From contig NZ_CP123620.1 in assembly GCF_029873215.1 (NCBI RefSeq), positions 3,410,001 to 3,474,000 of the forward strand: a stretch of 64,000 bases of DNA, in the 5' to 3' direction. The position numbers and the translations under genes were made by a program. The stretch is from Nocardioides sp. BP30 (GTDB lineage Bacteria > Actinomycetota > Actinomycetes > Propionibacteriales > Nocardioidaceae). This document shows, piece after piece, positions 25,405 to 34,588 of this stretch. The notes below the pieces were generated by a model, which saw nothing but the letters and a program-made list of their open reading frames with translations, searched no databases and was not told the origin of the DNA. Position 1 is the first letter of the stretch, and every line of letters begins with the position of its first letter.

Positions 25405-25470
25405 GCCACGATCACACCAGGGCCCCGACCCGCGGGCAACGCCCGCCGCCAGGGCTGTGGAGAACCGGCG

Positions 25471-27198
25471 TCAGCCGGCGTAGCCGAGAGCCGTCACCGG
25501 CCCCGCGAGGGCGGTGGTGCCGGTGTCGCCGGACAGGTCGACCAGGCTGGAGGCGGAGACGCCGTACAGGTTCTCTCCCGCGACCGGGGAGGCGGCCAGA
25601 TTGCGCAGCCGGTCGCCGACGGTCAGCGTGACAGCCGGGAAGCCGGAGACGGCGCCGTCGACGGAGAGCGTCCGGATCAGGGCGGTTCCGGAGAGCTGCT
25701 GCAGCGTCACGACGGTGGTCGGCGAGTGCCATCCGATGTCGCGGATGCGCGCGCCGTCGCCGAGGTCGGAGATGACCTGCGTACCGGAGGCGCCGAGGAC
25801 CTTGCCCTGGTCACTGCTGCGGATCCGGCTGACGACCACCTCGTCCCCGTCGCCGTGCCGCACCAGCGCGATCAACCGGGAACCGTCACGAGAGACCAGG
25901 AACCGGCGCACGTTCTGTCCTGTCACGCCCGGCACGACGATGCGCCGCATCCGGTCGCCGTCGCTGACGTGCACGACCGCTCCCTGGGCGGTCCGGTCCA
26001 CGTCCCACAGCCGACCCGCGAAATCCCAGGCCGGCCGCAGCAGGTCGGTGCCGGTCAGCCTGACCTTCGCGGCGGCGCCACCCTCCAGCAGGCTGCTGCG
26101 CAGCGCGCGCCCGTCGCTGGTCACCCCGGCGGCCTGCGCCGTGTCCAGCGAGACCGCCACCGTCCGCAACGCGGGCTTGCCGGTGCCGAGCGCCCCCGGC
26201 AACGGGGCGACCTTGTCGGACGCGGCCTCGACGGCGGCGCCCCCGACGATGCCGTAGAGCCGGGCGCTGCTGTCGTAGCCGGCCGGGTCGTACTGCGCAC
26301 CGGTGTCGACGGGGATCACGCCACCGCCGGTCTGATCCACCGGCCGGTCGCCGATGGAGAGCCTGATCGCCTCGATGGAGTCGTCCTGCCGCAGGGTCCA
26401 GGCCAGCTGCGCACTCATCAGGTGCACCGCATGGTCGCTCAGCTGGCCCGGATCCCCCTTGAGATCGACGCTGGCGACCCCGTTGCCGTCGACGGGGACG
26501 GACAGCCCGGCGCTGACGCCGGTGGGAAGGAAGGTCCGCGCCACCCCGGCGAGCGCGTCGCTCGGGCCCGCGACGAGCGCGCGCACCAGCGTGGTGGCGA
26601 GCTGCTGACCGCGAGGAACGAAGACCGGCTCGGGCACCAGGATCCGCCCGCTGGGGTCGAAGAAGTAGAGCGAGACCTGGGTGAAACGGGCGTCGAACCA
26701 CGACTGCGGCACGATCAGCGCGTTGGGCGCCGAGGAGATCCGCCACTCCCCCTTCTCCTGGACCATCGCGAAGTGCAGCTGCGAGTCGGCCATGCCGGCC
26801 GTCCCCTGCCAGCCGCCCTGGGCATCGAGGTGGTTGGCGTCGCTCAGGTCCACCGTGACCACCTGGGAGCCGTGCGGCGGCGTCAGGTCGCTGTAGGTGA
26901 CCGTCTCGCGCTGAGGATCCCAGGCGTCGGCGAACGCCGAGGACAGGAACTGGCGGGCGGTCGTCGTCTGCACCGGCGTCGCCTGCATGGCGTCGAGGAA
27001 GCCCTGCACGATCTCGGTCGGCGAGGCACCCTTCTGCGGACCTCGCGGCGTGATGGCGAACCCGCTGTCGGGCGCGGGCGTGGTCAGGTGCGCGATCTTG
27101 ACGACCGGCCCCGACGTGGGCATCGAGGCACAGCCGGTCAGGAGCAGGACCACCGCGCTGACCAGCACGATCAACGTCGAACGGCGTCGCCGGCTCAT
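25471..27198 (-). CDS. lpqB: Lipoprotein LpqB
   Basis: 575 aa. Lipoprotein signal with lipobox LLTGC (Cys about 27), a GerMN-like region (about 60-330, including a second RILVPEPVFVPRG segment) and a C-terminal beta-propeller-like part. In mycobacteria LpqB acts with MtrB outside the membrane and affects MtrA signalling. Its ATG overlaps the mtrB stop (ATGA), the conserved mtrA-mtrB-lpqB operon. Confidence 0.93.
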   Translation of the reverse strand: MSRRRRSTLIVLVSAVVLLLTGCASMPTSGPVVKIAHLTTPAPDSGFAITPRGPQKGASPTEIVQGFLDAMQATPVQTTTARQFLSSAFADAWDPQRETVTYSDLTPPHGSQVVTVDLSDANHLDAQGGWQGTAGMADSQLHFAMVQEKGEWRISSAPNALIVPQSWFDARFTQVSLYFFDPSGRILVPEPVFVPRGQQLATTLVRALVAGPSDALAGVARTFLPTGVSAGLSVPVDGNGVASVDLKGDPGQLSDHAVHLMSAQLAWTLRQDDSIEAIRLSIGDRPVDQTGGGVIPVDTGAQYDPAGYDSSARLYGIVGGAAVEAASDKVAPLPGALGTGKPALRTVAVSLDTAQAAGVTSDGRALRSSLLEGGAAAKVRLTGTDLLRPAWDFAGRLWDVDRTAQGAVVHVSDGDRMRRIVVPGVTGQNVRRFLVSRDGSRLIALVRHGDGDEVVVSRIRSSDQGKVLGASGTQVISDLGDGARIRDIGWHSPTTVVTLQQLSGTALIRTLSVDGAVSGFPAVTLTVGDRLRNLAASPVAGENLYGVSASSLVDLSGDTGTTALAGPVTALGYAG

Positions 27199-28850
27199 CG
27201 CTCGCCCTCCGGGCCGACCACGGCGGGCGGGGCCGGGCGCGGTAGCTCGTGCGGGGCGTCGGGCGGCACGAGCGGGAGTGGGCTTCTGCGCAGGGGTGCC
27301 CCCACGCGGCGCGGCAGGGTCAGCCGGAACTGGGCACCCTCGCCGAGCCGTCCCCAGGCCTGCAGCCAACCACCGTGCAGGTGGGTGTCCTCCAACGAGA
27401 TCGACAGCCCCAGGCCGGTCCCGCCGGTCGAGCGGGCCCGCGCCGGGTCGGCGCGCCAGAACCTGTTGAACACCATCGCCGCCTCCCCCGGCGCCAACCC
27501 GACGCCGTGGTCGCGCACCGCGATCGCGGCGCTGTGCTCGTCACCGCCGACATAGACGTCCACCCGGTCGGACTCCCCCGCGTGGTCGATGGCGTTGGCG
27601 ACCAGGTTGCGCACGATCCGCTCGACGCGGCGTACGTCGGCCTCGGCCACGCACGGGTGGTCCGGCGCGTGCACGATGAGCCGTACGTCGCGCTGGTCGG
27701 CCAGCCGCTGGGAGGCGTCGACCACCCGGCGGGCCACGTCGACCAGGTTGACGTTGGCGGTCTCCAGCACGGCCGCACCGGCGTCGAAGCGACTGATCTC
27801 CAGCAGATCGACCAGCAGCCCCTCGAACCGGTCGAGCTCGCTCTGCAGGAGCTCCGCCGCCCGGGAGGTCGCCGGGTCGAAGCTGTCGCGCGCGTCGTGC
27901 AGGACGTCGCTGGCCATCCGGACCGTCGTCAGCGGGGTGCGCAGCTCGTGGGACACGTCGGCGGTGAAGCGGCGCTGCACGCGGGAGAGGTCCTCGAGCT
28001 GGCGGATCTGGTTCTGCAGGGCACTGGCCATCTGGTTGAACGACAACGCCAGCCGCGCCAGGTCGTCCTCACCGGTCACGCGCAGACGCTCCTGGAGGTG
28101 CCCCGCCGCCAGGCGCTCGGCGACCTGCCGGGCCAGCCGGATCGGGGTGACCACCTGGCGCGCGACCAGCCAGGCGACGGCGCCCACGAGCAGGACCAGC
28201 AGCACCGCCGCGGTCGACATCGCCCGGACGACCAGGTGCAGGGTGTCCTGCTCGTCCTCGAGCGAGAACAGGAAGTAGAGCGTGTAGGTCTGCCCGTCGG
28301 CCGGGAGCACGACCTGGGAGCCCACCACGATCCCCGGAACGGCGCTGGCCGAGCGCCCCCCGGTCTGGTTGCGGATCCGGGTGTAGGTCCACGCGGTGCT
28401 CGCGCCGGGGTCGGCGAAGTGCTGCTCGAGCGACGTCGGGACGCTGGTGATGTCGAGGGTGGGCGAGAACTCCGCGCCCCCGTCGGCGATGCGTCCGGCG
28501 CTCGCGCTGGTGACCGGCCCGGCCAGCACCACCTCGAAGCCGCGGGTGAGCCCACGCTGGATGATCGGCTCGACGAGGTCCCGACGCTGGCCCGAGGCGT
28601 CCACGTCGATGCCGGAGGCGGCACCGAGCCGGGTGCGGGCGTCCTGGACCTCGTTGGCCGCCTCGGCGGTGACCAGCGAGACGCGATGGTCCAGCAGCCC
28701 CGAGCGGGTCTGCTGCATGAGGAACCAGCCGACGACGCCGACGGCGACCACCGAGAGCAGCACGGTGGTGACCACCACGCGCGCCTGGATCGAGCGACGC
28801 CAGAAGGTCCAACCGTGGCGCAGGGCGCCTCTCCCGCGGGGGCGGAGCAT
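27195..28850 (-). CDS. mtrB: Sensor histidine kinase MtrB
   Basis: 551 aa. Two membrane segments (about 25-45 and 215-240) flank an extracellular domain; then HAMP (about 240-295), the HisKA motif FTADVSHELRTPLTTVRM (His about 315), and an ATPase domain with N box NLVANAIDHAG, RDHGVGLAPGE and STGGTGLGLSIS. It phosphorylates MtrA and responds to cell-division state in relatives. It starts 8 nt after mtrA ends. Confidence 0.95.
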   Translation of the reverse strand: MLRPRGRGALRHGWTFWRRSIQARVVVTTVLLSVVAVGVVGWFLMQQTRSGLLDHRVSLVTAEAANEVQDARTRLGAASGIDVDASGQRRDLVEPIIQRGLTRGFEVVLAGPVTSASAGRIADGGAEFSPTLDITSVPTSLEQHFADPGASTAWTYTRIRNQTGGRSASAVPGIVVGSQVVLPADGQTYTLYFLFSLEDEQDTLHLVVRAMSTAAVLLVLLVGAVAWLVARQVVTPIRLARQVAERLAAGHLQERLRVTGEDDLARLALSFNQMASALQNQIRQLEDLSRVQRRFTADVSHELRTPLTTVRMASDVLHDARDSFDPATSRAAELLQSELDRFEGLLVDLLEISRFDAGAAVLETANVNLVDVARRVVDASQRLADQRDVRLIVHAPDHPCVAEADVRRVERIVRNLVANAIDHAGESDRVDVYVGGDEHSAAIAVRDHGVGLAPGEAAMVFNRFWRADPARARSTGGTGLGLSISLEDTHLHGGWLQAWGRLGEGAQFRLTLPRRVGAPLRRSPLPLVPPDAPHELPRPAPPAVVGPEGER

Positions 28851-28858
28851 GTCGAGCC

Positions 28859-29557
28859 CTAGGGTCTGCCGGCCTTGTAGCCGACGCCGCGCACCGTCAC
28901 CACGATCTCCGGGTTCTCCGGGTCGTGCTCGACCTTGGAGCGCAACCGCTGCACGTGGACGTTGACCAGCCGGGTGTCGGCGGCGTGGCGGTAGCCCCAC
29001 ACCTGCTCGAGCAGGACCTCGCGGGAGAACACCTGGTTCGGCTTGCGGGCCAGGCAGACGAGAAGGTCGAACTCCAGCGGGGTGAGGCTGATCGGGATGC
29101 CGGCCCGGGCGACCTGGTGGCCGGCCACGTCGATGGTGAGGTCGCCGATCGTGAGCGGCTCGGACTCCACGGCGTCGAAGCGACGCACCCGCGCCCGGAT
29201 GCGGGCGATGAGCTCCTTGGGCTTGAACGGCTTCACGACGTAGTCGTCGGCGCCGGACTCCAGGCCGCGGACGACGTCGGTGGTGTCGCCCTTGGCCGTC
29301 AGCATCACGATCGGGACGCCTGACTCGCGACGGATTTGCTTGCAGACCTCGATGCCGTCCGTGCCCGGCAGCATCAGGTCGAGGAGCACCACGTCGGGGC
29401 GGTAGCGATGGAAGGACTCCAGCGCGTGGTCACCGCGATGCACCGTGGCGGTCTCGAACCCCTCCTGCCGCAACACGATGGAGAGCATCTCGGCGAGCGA
29501 GGCGTCGTCGTCCACGACGAGGACGCGGCTCTTGCCGTGGCTGTTCTCTGCGGTCAC
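28859..29557 (-). CDS. mtrA: Response regulator MtrA
   Basis: 232 aa from the GTG at 29557. OmpR-type: receiver (about 10-123; VVDDD, DVVLLDLMLPG with phospho-Asp, MLTAKG, YVVKPFKP) and winged-helix domain (about 135-230; LTPLEFDLLVCLARKPNQVF, HVQRLRSKVE, VRGVGYK). Controls cell division, wall hydrolases and dnaA/oriC in relatives. TACACT ends 6 nt before the GTG, so the mRNA is probably leaderless. A 19-bp hairpin sits 2 bp upstream of the -10. Confidence 0.96.
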   Translation of the reverse strand: MTAENSHGKSRVLVVDDDASLAEMLSIVLRQEGFETATVHRGDHALESFHRYRPDVVLLDLMLPGTDGIEVCKQIRRESGVPIVMLTAKGDTTDVVRGLESGADDYVVKPFKPKELIARIRARVRRFDAVESEPLTIGDLTIDVAGHQVARAGIPISLTPLEFDLLVCLARKPNQVFSREVLLEQVWGYRHAADTRLVNVHVQRLRSKVEHDPENPEIVVTVRGVGYKAGRP

Positions 29558-29570
29558 AGCGCGAGTGTAC

Positions 29571-29612
29571 GTACGCCGAGCTTGCCGAGGTGTCTCGGCA
29601 AGCTCGGCGTAC
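29571..29612. terminator. 19-bp perfect hairpin between ahcY and mtrA
   Basis: Arms 29571-29589 and 29594-29612 are perfect inverse copies (GTACGCCGAGCTTGCCGAG) with a 4-nt loop. It lies 8 nt after the ahcY stop, where a terminator is expected, and also covers the -35 region of mtrA (-10 at 29564-29569). Confidence 0.85.
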
Positions 29613-29619
29613 GACGACA

Positions 29620-31062
29620 TCAGTAGCGGTAGTGCTCGGACTTGAACGGACCGGAGACCGGCACGCCGATGTAGTCCGCCTGCGCCTGGCTGAGCTCGGT
29701 CAGCTCGACGCCCAGGGCCTCGAGGTGGAGCCGGGCGACCTCCTCGTCGAGGTGCTTGGGCAGCACGTAGACGCCCACCTCGTACTCGTCGGTCTTGCTG
29801 AACAGCTCGATCTGGGCGAGCACCTGGTTGGTGAAGGAGTTCGACATCACGAAGCTCGGGTGGCCGGTGGCGTTGCCCAGGTTGAGCAGGCGACCCTCGG
29901 ACAGCACGATGACCTTCTTGCCGTCGGCGAAGATCCACTGGTGGACCTGCGGCTTGATCTCGTCCTTGACGATGCCCGGGATCTTGGCCAGGCCGGCCAT
30001 GTCGATCTCATTGTCGAAGTGACCGATGTTGCCCACGATGGCCTGGTGCTTCATCCGCTCGAAGTGCTCGGTGCGGATGATGTCGAAGTTGCCGGTGGTG
30101 GTGACGAAGATGTCGGCCGTGTCGACGACCGACTCCAGGCGCTTGACCTCGTAGCCGTCCATCGCCGCCTGCAGGGCGCAGATCGGGTCGATCTCGGTCA
30201 CGATGACGCGGGCGCCCTGGCCACGCAGGGACTCGGCGCAACCCTTGCCCACGTCGCCGTAGCCGCAGACGACGGCGACCTTGCCGCCGATCATGACGTC
30301 GGTGGCGCGGTTGATGCCGTCGATGAGCGAGTGCCGGCAGCCGTACTTGTTGTCGAACTTCGACTTGGTGACCGAGTCGTTGACGTTGATCGCCGGGAAG
30401 AGCAGCGAGCCCTCCTTGAACCGCTCGTAGAGGCGGTGCACACCGGTGGTGGTCTCCTCGGAGACGCCCTTGATGTCGTTGGCGATGGCGGTCCAACGGG
30501 TCGTGCTGGTCTCGAGCGAGCGCGCGAGGACCCGGAGGACCTCCTTGTACTCCTCGTTCTCGGTGGTGTCCTGACCGGGCACGGAGCCGGCCTTCTCGAA
30601 CTCGACCCCGAGGTGGACGAGCATCGTGATGTCGCCACCGTCGTCGAGCAGCATGTTCGGGCCGACCGGGTTGCCGGCCTCGTCGGTGAAGTCGAAGACC
30701 TTCTCCGCGAGGTCCCAGTACTCGGCCAGGGTCTCGCCCTTCCAGGCGAAGACCGGGGTGCCCTGAGGCGCCTCCGGCGTGCCGTTGCGGCCGACCACGA
30801 CCGCCGCGGCGGCGTGGTCCTGGGTGGAGAAGATGTTGCAGGAGGCCCAGCGCACGTCGGCGCCGAGCGCGGTCAGCGTCTCGATGAGCACGCCGGTCTG
30901 GATCGTCATGTGCAGCGAGCCGGCGATCCGCGCACCGGCGAGCGGCTTGCTCGCGCCGTACCGCTCGCGCAGTGCCATGAGGCCGGGCATCTCGTGCTCG
31001 GCGAGGGTGAGCTCCTTGCGGCCGAACTCGGCCAAGGACAGGTCGGCGACCTGGAAGTCCAT
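29620..31062 (-). CDS. ahcY: S-adenosylhomocysteine hydrolase
   Basis: 480 aa. Converts S-adenosylhomocysteine to adenosine and homocysteine, keeping methylation running. NAD-binding Rossmann segment [15 protein letters not shown] (about 254-268), [14 protein letters not shown] and the C-terminal KPDHYRY-like tail FKSEHYRY. The extra internal segment (about 150-190) is normal for bacterial forms. ATG with AGGAG 5 nt upstream; TAGGCT at 31141-31146 (minus sense) is a likely -10, leaving about 70 nt of leader. Confidence 0.97.
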   Translation of the reverse strand: MDFQVADLSLAEFGRKELTLAEHEMPGLMALRERYGASKPLAGARIAGSLHMTIQTGVLIETLTALGADVRWASCNIFSTQDHAAAAVVVGRNGTPEAPQGTPVFAWKGETLAEYWDLAEKVFDFTDEAGNPVGPNMLLDDGGDITMLVHLGVEFEKAGSVPGQDTTENEEYKEVLRVLARSLETSTTRWTAIANDIKGVSEETTTGVHRLYERFKEGSLLFPAINVNDSVTKSKFDNKYGCRHSLIDGINRATDVMIGGKVAVVCGYGDVGKGCAESLRGQGARVIVTEIDPICALQAAMDGYEVKRLESVVDTADIFVTTTGNFDIIRTEHFERMKHQAIVGNIGHFDNEIDMAGLAKIPGIVKDEIKPQVHQWIFADGKKVIVLSEGRLLNLGNATGHPSFVMSNSFTNQVLAQIELFSKTDEYEVGVYVLPKHLDEEVARLHLEALGVELTELSQAQADYIGVPVSGPFKSEHYRY

Positions 31063-31167
31063 GATGTCTCCTAGGACTTGGATGCGGCGTCTGCGTCGCG
31101 CATCTGCGCACTCACGGGATCTCCCACGCGGACGAGAGCCAGCCTAGATCCCCGAGTGAGCCATTTC

Positions 31168-32091
31168 TCAATCCCGGGACGAATCCTCGCCGCGGCCGCG
31201 CCGTGGAACCAGCGGCAGGACCGCCAGCACCAGGCCGCCGACCACCACGCCGATCGCGGCGGCGAGGACCGTCTCCACCAGCCAGCCCTGCACCCCGCCG
31301 TGCACCGCGTGCACCAGGTGGTGGATGGCGTCGTGGGGAGCGTGCCAGCCCATGTCGTGCAGGCTGTTGACCATGATGTGGCCGCCGACCCAGAGCATGG
31401 CGGCGATGCCCACCACCGAGATCGTCTCCAGCAGCTTCGGCATCGCGGCGACCAGCCCGTGACCGAACCGCTGGGCGAACCTCGACCGGCGCTGGGTCAG
31501 CGCCAGACCCGCGTCGTCCATCTTGACGATCAGCCCGACCACGCCGTACACGCCGATGGTGAGGGCGATGGCGACGACGATCAGGATCACCAGCCGCGAC
31601 CAGAAGGACTCGTCGGCGACCTGGTCCAGCGCGATCAGCATGATCTCGGTGGAGAGGATCAGGTCGGTGCGCACGGCGCCCGCCACCAGGTCCTTCTCCG
31701 AGGCCGGCTCCTGGCCGGGGCCGTGCTCCTCGTGGCCCCGCACCCGCTCCCAGACCTTCTCCGCACCCTCGTAGGCGAGGTAGCAGCCGCCGACCAGCAG
31801 GATCGGCGCCAGCGCCCACTCGGCGAACTGGCTCAGGATCAACGCCAGCGGCAAGATGATGAGCAGCTTGTTGCGGATCGATCCCCAGGCGATCTTCTTC
31901 ACGATCGGGATCTCGCGCTCGGCGGTCACGCCCTGCACGTACTGCGGCGTCACCGCCGTGTCGTCGACCACCACGCCGGCGGCCTTCACCGTGGCCCGGC
32001 CCGCTGCGGCACCGACGTCGTCCACGCTGGCGGCGGCGAGCTTGGCCAGGGCGGCCACGTCGTCGAGGAGACCGAAGAGTCCAGCGCTCAT
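31168..32091 (-). CDS. DUF808 (YedI-like) membrane protein
   Basis: 307 aa, opening MSAGLFGLLDDVAALAKLAAASVDDV, the family hallmark, followed by DDTAVTPQYVQG and four or five membrane helices (for example LLIILPLALILSQFAEW, LVILIVVAIALTIGVYGVVGL). Inner-membrane protein of unknown function. No partner gene is obvious; the acyltransferase gene ends 20 nt upstream of its start on the same strand. Confidence 0.85.
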   Translation of the reverse strand: MSAGLFGLLDDVAALAKLAAASVDDVGAAAGRATVKAAGVVVDDTAVTPQYVQGVTAEREIPIVKKIAWGSIRNKLLIILPLALILSQFAEWALAPILLVGGCYLAYEGAEKVWERVRGHEEHGPGQEPASEKDLVAGAVRTDLILSTEIMLIALDQVADESFWSRLVILIVVAIALTIGVYGVVGLIVKMDDAGLALTQRRSRFAQRFGHGLVAAMPKLLETISVVGIAAMLWVGGHIMVNSLHDMGWHAPHDAIHHLVHAVHGGVQGWLVETVLAAAIGVVVGGLVLAVLPLVPRRGRGEDSSRD

Positions 32092-32111
32092 GGCCCGACT
32101 CTCTCACGCCG

Positions 32112-33188
32112 TCAGGCTCTGGTCAGAACGCGGCCGCCCTCGTGCTCCCGCTCGAGCCCGTTGAGGTGGGCGTCGACGCGCCCGTGCAGGTCGACCGCCG
32201 CATCGAAGCGCCCCTCGGCGTAGGTCAGCGGATCGATCGTCCGCTCCAGCCGCTTGGCCACCCACGGTGAGGCGAGCAGCAGCGCGACGGACGCGGCTCC
32301 CACGATGGTCAACGGCAGCGCGAGCCCGGCGTGGTCGGCCGCCCAGGCCGGGTAGCCGGTGTAGCTCACGCCCTTCACCACGAACCCGTGGCACAGGTAG
32401 ACGACGAGACTCGCCGCACCCATCCGGGTGAACCAGCCACCGCGCGACGGCACGAGGGCCAGGACGGCGAGGGCTGTCGCCGTCCCGACCGCGAGCAGGA
32501 CTCCGCGGGTCAGCACCGGGGCGAGCGTGCTGTGGACGTGGGGGTATCCCCACGAGTAGTACAGCCACCGGGTCTGGGCCCAGTCCGGAATCGTGCCCGC
32601 GAGGACCCATCCGCCGGCGAGCACGCCCACCGCCGCCACCCTGACCGGCAGTGCGCGCAGCCGCTGGGTCGTCGCCGGCGTGAGGAGCATGCCGAGCACG
32701 AAGAACGGCAGGAAGCCCAGGATCCTGCGGGCGTCCAGGTAGTCCCAGTCGACGTAGCCGCCGACCATGCTGATCCCGACCGCCAGCGGGAGGGCGAACA
32801 GGCCCAGCCGGCGCAGGAGCGGGGTCGCAAGGCGCCAGAAGAACGTCGCGACCAGGTACCACATCGGCCAGTGCGGGGCGATCCACAGGTCGTGGAAGTG
32901 TCGCTCTCCGCCGACGAGCTCGCGGAACGCCACCAGCGCCGCCTCGACGATCACGTAGGGGATCAGCAGGCCTCGGACCAGCGCCCACAGCCGACGCGGG
33001 CTGTAGGTGAAGCTGCGGGAGAGGTAGCCGGTGATCAGCACGAAGGCCGGCATGTGCCACAGGTACAGGAAGTCGTAGAGGTGGTCGTGGAATCCGCCCC
33101 ACGGCAGCATCGTCAGGGAGTGCCCGACCACCACGAGGGTGACGAGCAGCATCTTGGCGTTGTCCAGCCAGGGATCACGTCGAGCCAC
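32112..33188 (-). CDS. Acyltransferase-3 family membrane protein
   Basis: 358 aa with about ten membrane helices. The opening RRDPWLDNAKMLLVTLVVVGHSL has the conserved catalytic His of acyltransferase-3 proteins, and YDFLYLWHMPAFVLITGYL is the next conserved block. Such enzymes acetylate or acylate sugars and wall polymers using acyl-CoA from the cytosol. The GTG at 33188 is the first plausible start. The substrate is not known. Confidence 0.85.
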   Translation of the reverse strand: MARRDPWLDNAKMLLVTLVVVGHSLTMLPWGGFHDHLYDFLYLWHMPAFVLITGYLSRSFTYSPRRLWALVRGLLIPYVIVEAALVAFRELVGGERHFHDLWIAPHWPMWYLVATFFWRLATPLLRRLGLFALPLAVGISMVGGYVDWDYLDARRILGFLPFFVLGMLLTPATTQRLRALPVRVAAVGVLAGGWVLAGTIPDWAQTRWLYYSWGYPHVHSTLAPVLTRGVLLAVGTATALAVLALVPSRGGWFTRMGAASLVVYLCHGFVVKGVSYTGYPAWAADHAGLALPLTIVGAASVALLLASPWVAKRLERTIDPLTYAEGRFDAAVDLHGRVDAHLNGLEREHEGGRVLTRA

Positions 33189-33303
33189 CCGGCCCTGTTT
33201 ACCCGGCGACTCTGAGAACCATGCGGGGACGGACCTGAGCGCCGACTTTGTGTCGCCGACGTCTCAGCCGTCGCCCCGGACGCCGCCGGTCCCCCGCGAC
33301 CCC

Positions 33304-34353
33304 TCAGTCCTCGACCAGGCCCACGCGCAGGTACTCGGCGACGTAGCGGCCCTGCAGCAGCAGCGAGGCGTACCGGGCCATCTCGGCCTCGCCCTCGGAG
33401 GAGACGATCTCCACGCGTACGCCGCGGGCGTCGGCGACCTCCACCAGCCGGCGACGCTGTTCGACCAGCAGCGGCGCGTCGTCGCCGTCATCGAGCACGA
33501 GCAGGCCGGGACGGGCCTCGCCGGCGCCGCGCTGTCCCGAGCCGGCCGATGCGTCGAACGGGTCCGCGAAGACGTCACGCACCCGCGCCGCCTCGAGCAC
33601 CGGCAGCAGGTGCTCGGCATCACCGGCGATCGCAGAGCGGCCCATCGCCCGCCGAAGCTCCTCGGCGACCCGGCGCGCCGCCCGGGCGGCCAGCGCCGAG
33701 CCGCCCCACACCACCGGGCTGGTATCGGCGAGCGCTATCGCCAGCGACTTGGCGGGGTTGACAGCGAGGTCGCGGTACGGCGAGCAGGCCACCGCCACCT
33801 CGTCGAGCGCGGCGGCGACCGCCTCCGCATCGGTCGCCGGCCCGAGCTGGACCTGGTCCAGGAACGTCAGCATCACCACCGCCAGGGCCAACGGGTCGGT
33901 GGTCTCGGCCGGAAGCAGCGTCGTGTCACGACCGCTCGCATGCTCGCCCACCAGCGACGCCGCGGGGCTGGCCACCACCACCTGGGCTCCCCGACGACCC
34001 GCCTCGGCGACCGCGCTCGCCGCGCCGGGATCGGCGCCCTGCGGGGCGAGGACCACCACCAGGTCCAGGGAGCCGACCCAGCCGGGCAGGCCCGGCGAGG
34101 GCCAGGCCACGAACGGCACCGGGCAGGTCGGTTCGAGCACGACCCGGAGCAGCCGGGAGTCCGGTCCGGCCGCGACCACGGCGCGCGGACGCCCAGCACC
34201 CTCGCGACGCGCCACCGCCTCGGCGACCGCATCCCGGGCGGCACCGAGCTCGCGGCGCACCCGCGAGCCCGACTCGGCCAGCGCGCGCAGGCGCAGGTCG
34301 GCGATGGCGAGCGCCTGCTCGTCATCGAGACGGGACTCGTCGAACCACGTCAT
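33304..34353 (-). CDS. SIS-fold protein, Rv3256c-like (phosphosugar isomerase-type)
   Basis: 349 aa, starting MTWFDESRLDDEQAL with GGGGAG 8 nt upstream. Two SIS-like alpha/beta halves are visible (SLDLVVVLAPQG and PGLLVLDDGDDAPLLVEQ). The gene lies between manB-linked genes exactly as Rv3256c lies beside Rv3257c (manB) and manA. Relatives are annotated as bifunctional phosphoglucose/phosphomannose isomerase-like; the catalytic residues are not clear to me. Confidence 0.7.
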   Translation of the reverse strand: MTWFDESRLDDEQALAIADLRLRALAESGSRVRRELGAARDAVAEAVARREGAGRPRAVVAAGPDSRLLRVVLEPTCPVPFVAWPSPGLPGWVGSLDLVVVLAPQGADPGAASAVAEAGRRGAQVVVASPAASLVGEHASGRDTTLLPAETTDPLALAVVMLTFLDQVQLGPATDAEAVAAALDEVAVACSPYRDLAVNPAKSLAIALADTSPVVWGGSALAARAARRVAEELRRAMGRSAIAGDAEHLLPVLEAARVRDVFADPFDASAGSGQRGAGEARPGLLVLDDGDDAPLLVEQRRRLVEVADARGVRVEIVSSEGEAEMARYASLLLQGRYVAEYLRVGLVED

Positions 34354-34378
34354 CGCGGCTGCTCCCCTCTCGTCGAGC

Positions 34379-34588
34379 TCAGCTCCGGGCCTCGTCGACC
34401 AGCAGCACCGGGATGCCGTCACGCACCGGATAGACCAGGCCGCACTCACCCTGGCAGGCAAGCTCGCCGCTCCCGGCCTCACCGCCCGCGACCTCGCGCG
34501 GCTCCAGCGCGCCATGGCACTGCGGGCACACGATGATCTGCAACAGGGCGGGTTCCAGCCCCAGGGCCCCCGTGGTCGCGTCGGTCAT
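34379..34588 (-). CDS. Trm112-family small zinc-ribbon protein
   Basis: 69 aa: LLQIIVCPQCHGALE, CQGECGLVYPVRDGIPVLLVDEAR. This is the Trm112/UPF0434 pattern with two Cys pairs. Trm112-like proteins activate methyltransferases elsewhere; the partner here is unknown. Its ATG overlaps the manB stop by one base, so it is coupled to manB. Confidence 0.85.
   Translation of the reverse strand: MTDATTGALGLEPALLQIIVCPQCHGALEPREVAGGEAGSGELACQGECGLVYPVRDGIPVLLVDEARS

Noticed and set aside
24694..27555. 953-residue plus-strand frame
   Set aside because: Opposite strand of comF and lpqB, both recognised families.
31063..31146. SAH riboswitch upstream of ahcY
   Set aside because: Short hairpins are present but I could not find the conserved SAH-riboswitch core in the roughly 70-nt leader.
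33189..33303. Small gene between the acyltransferase and SIS-like genes
   Set aside because: No start with a ribosome site and no coding likeness in either strand; 115 bp spacer.
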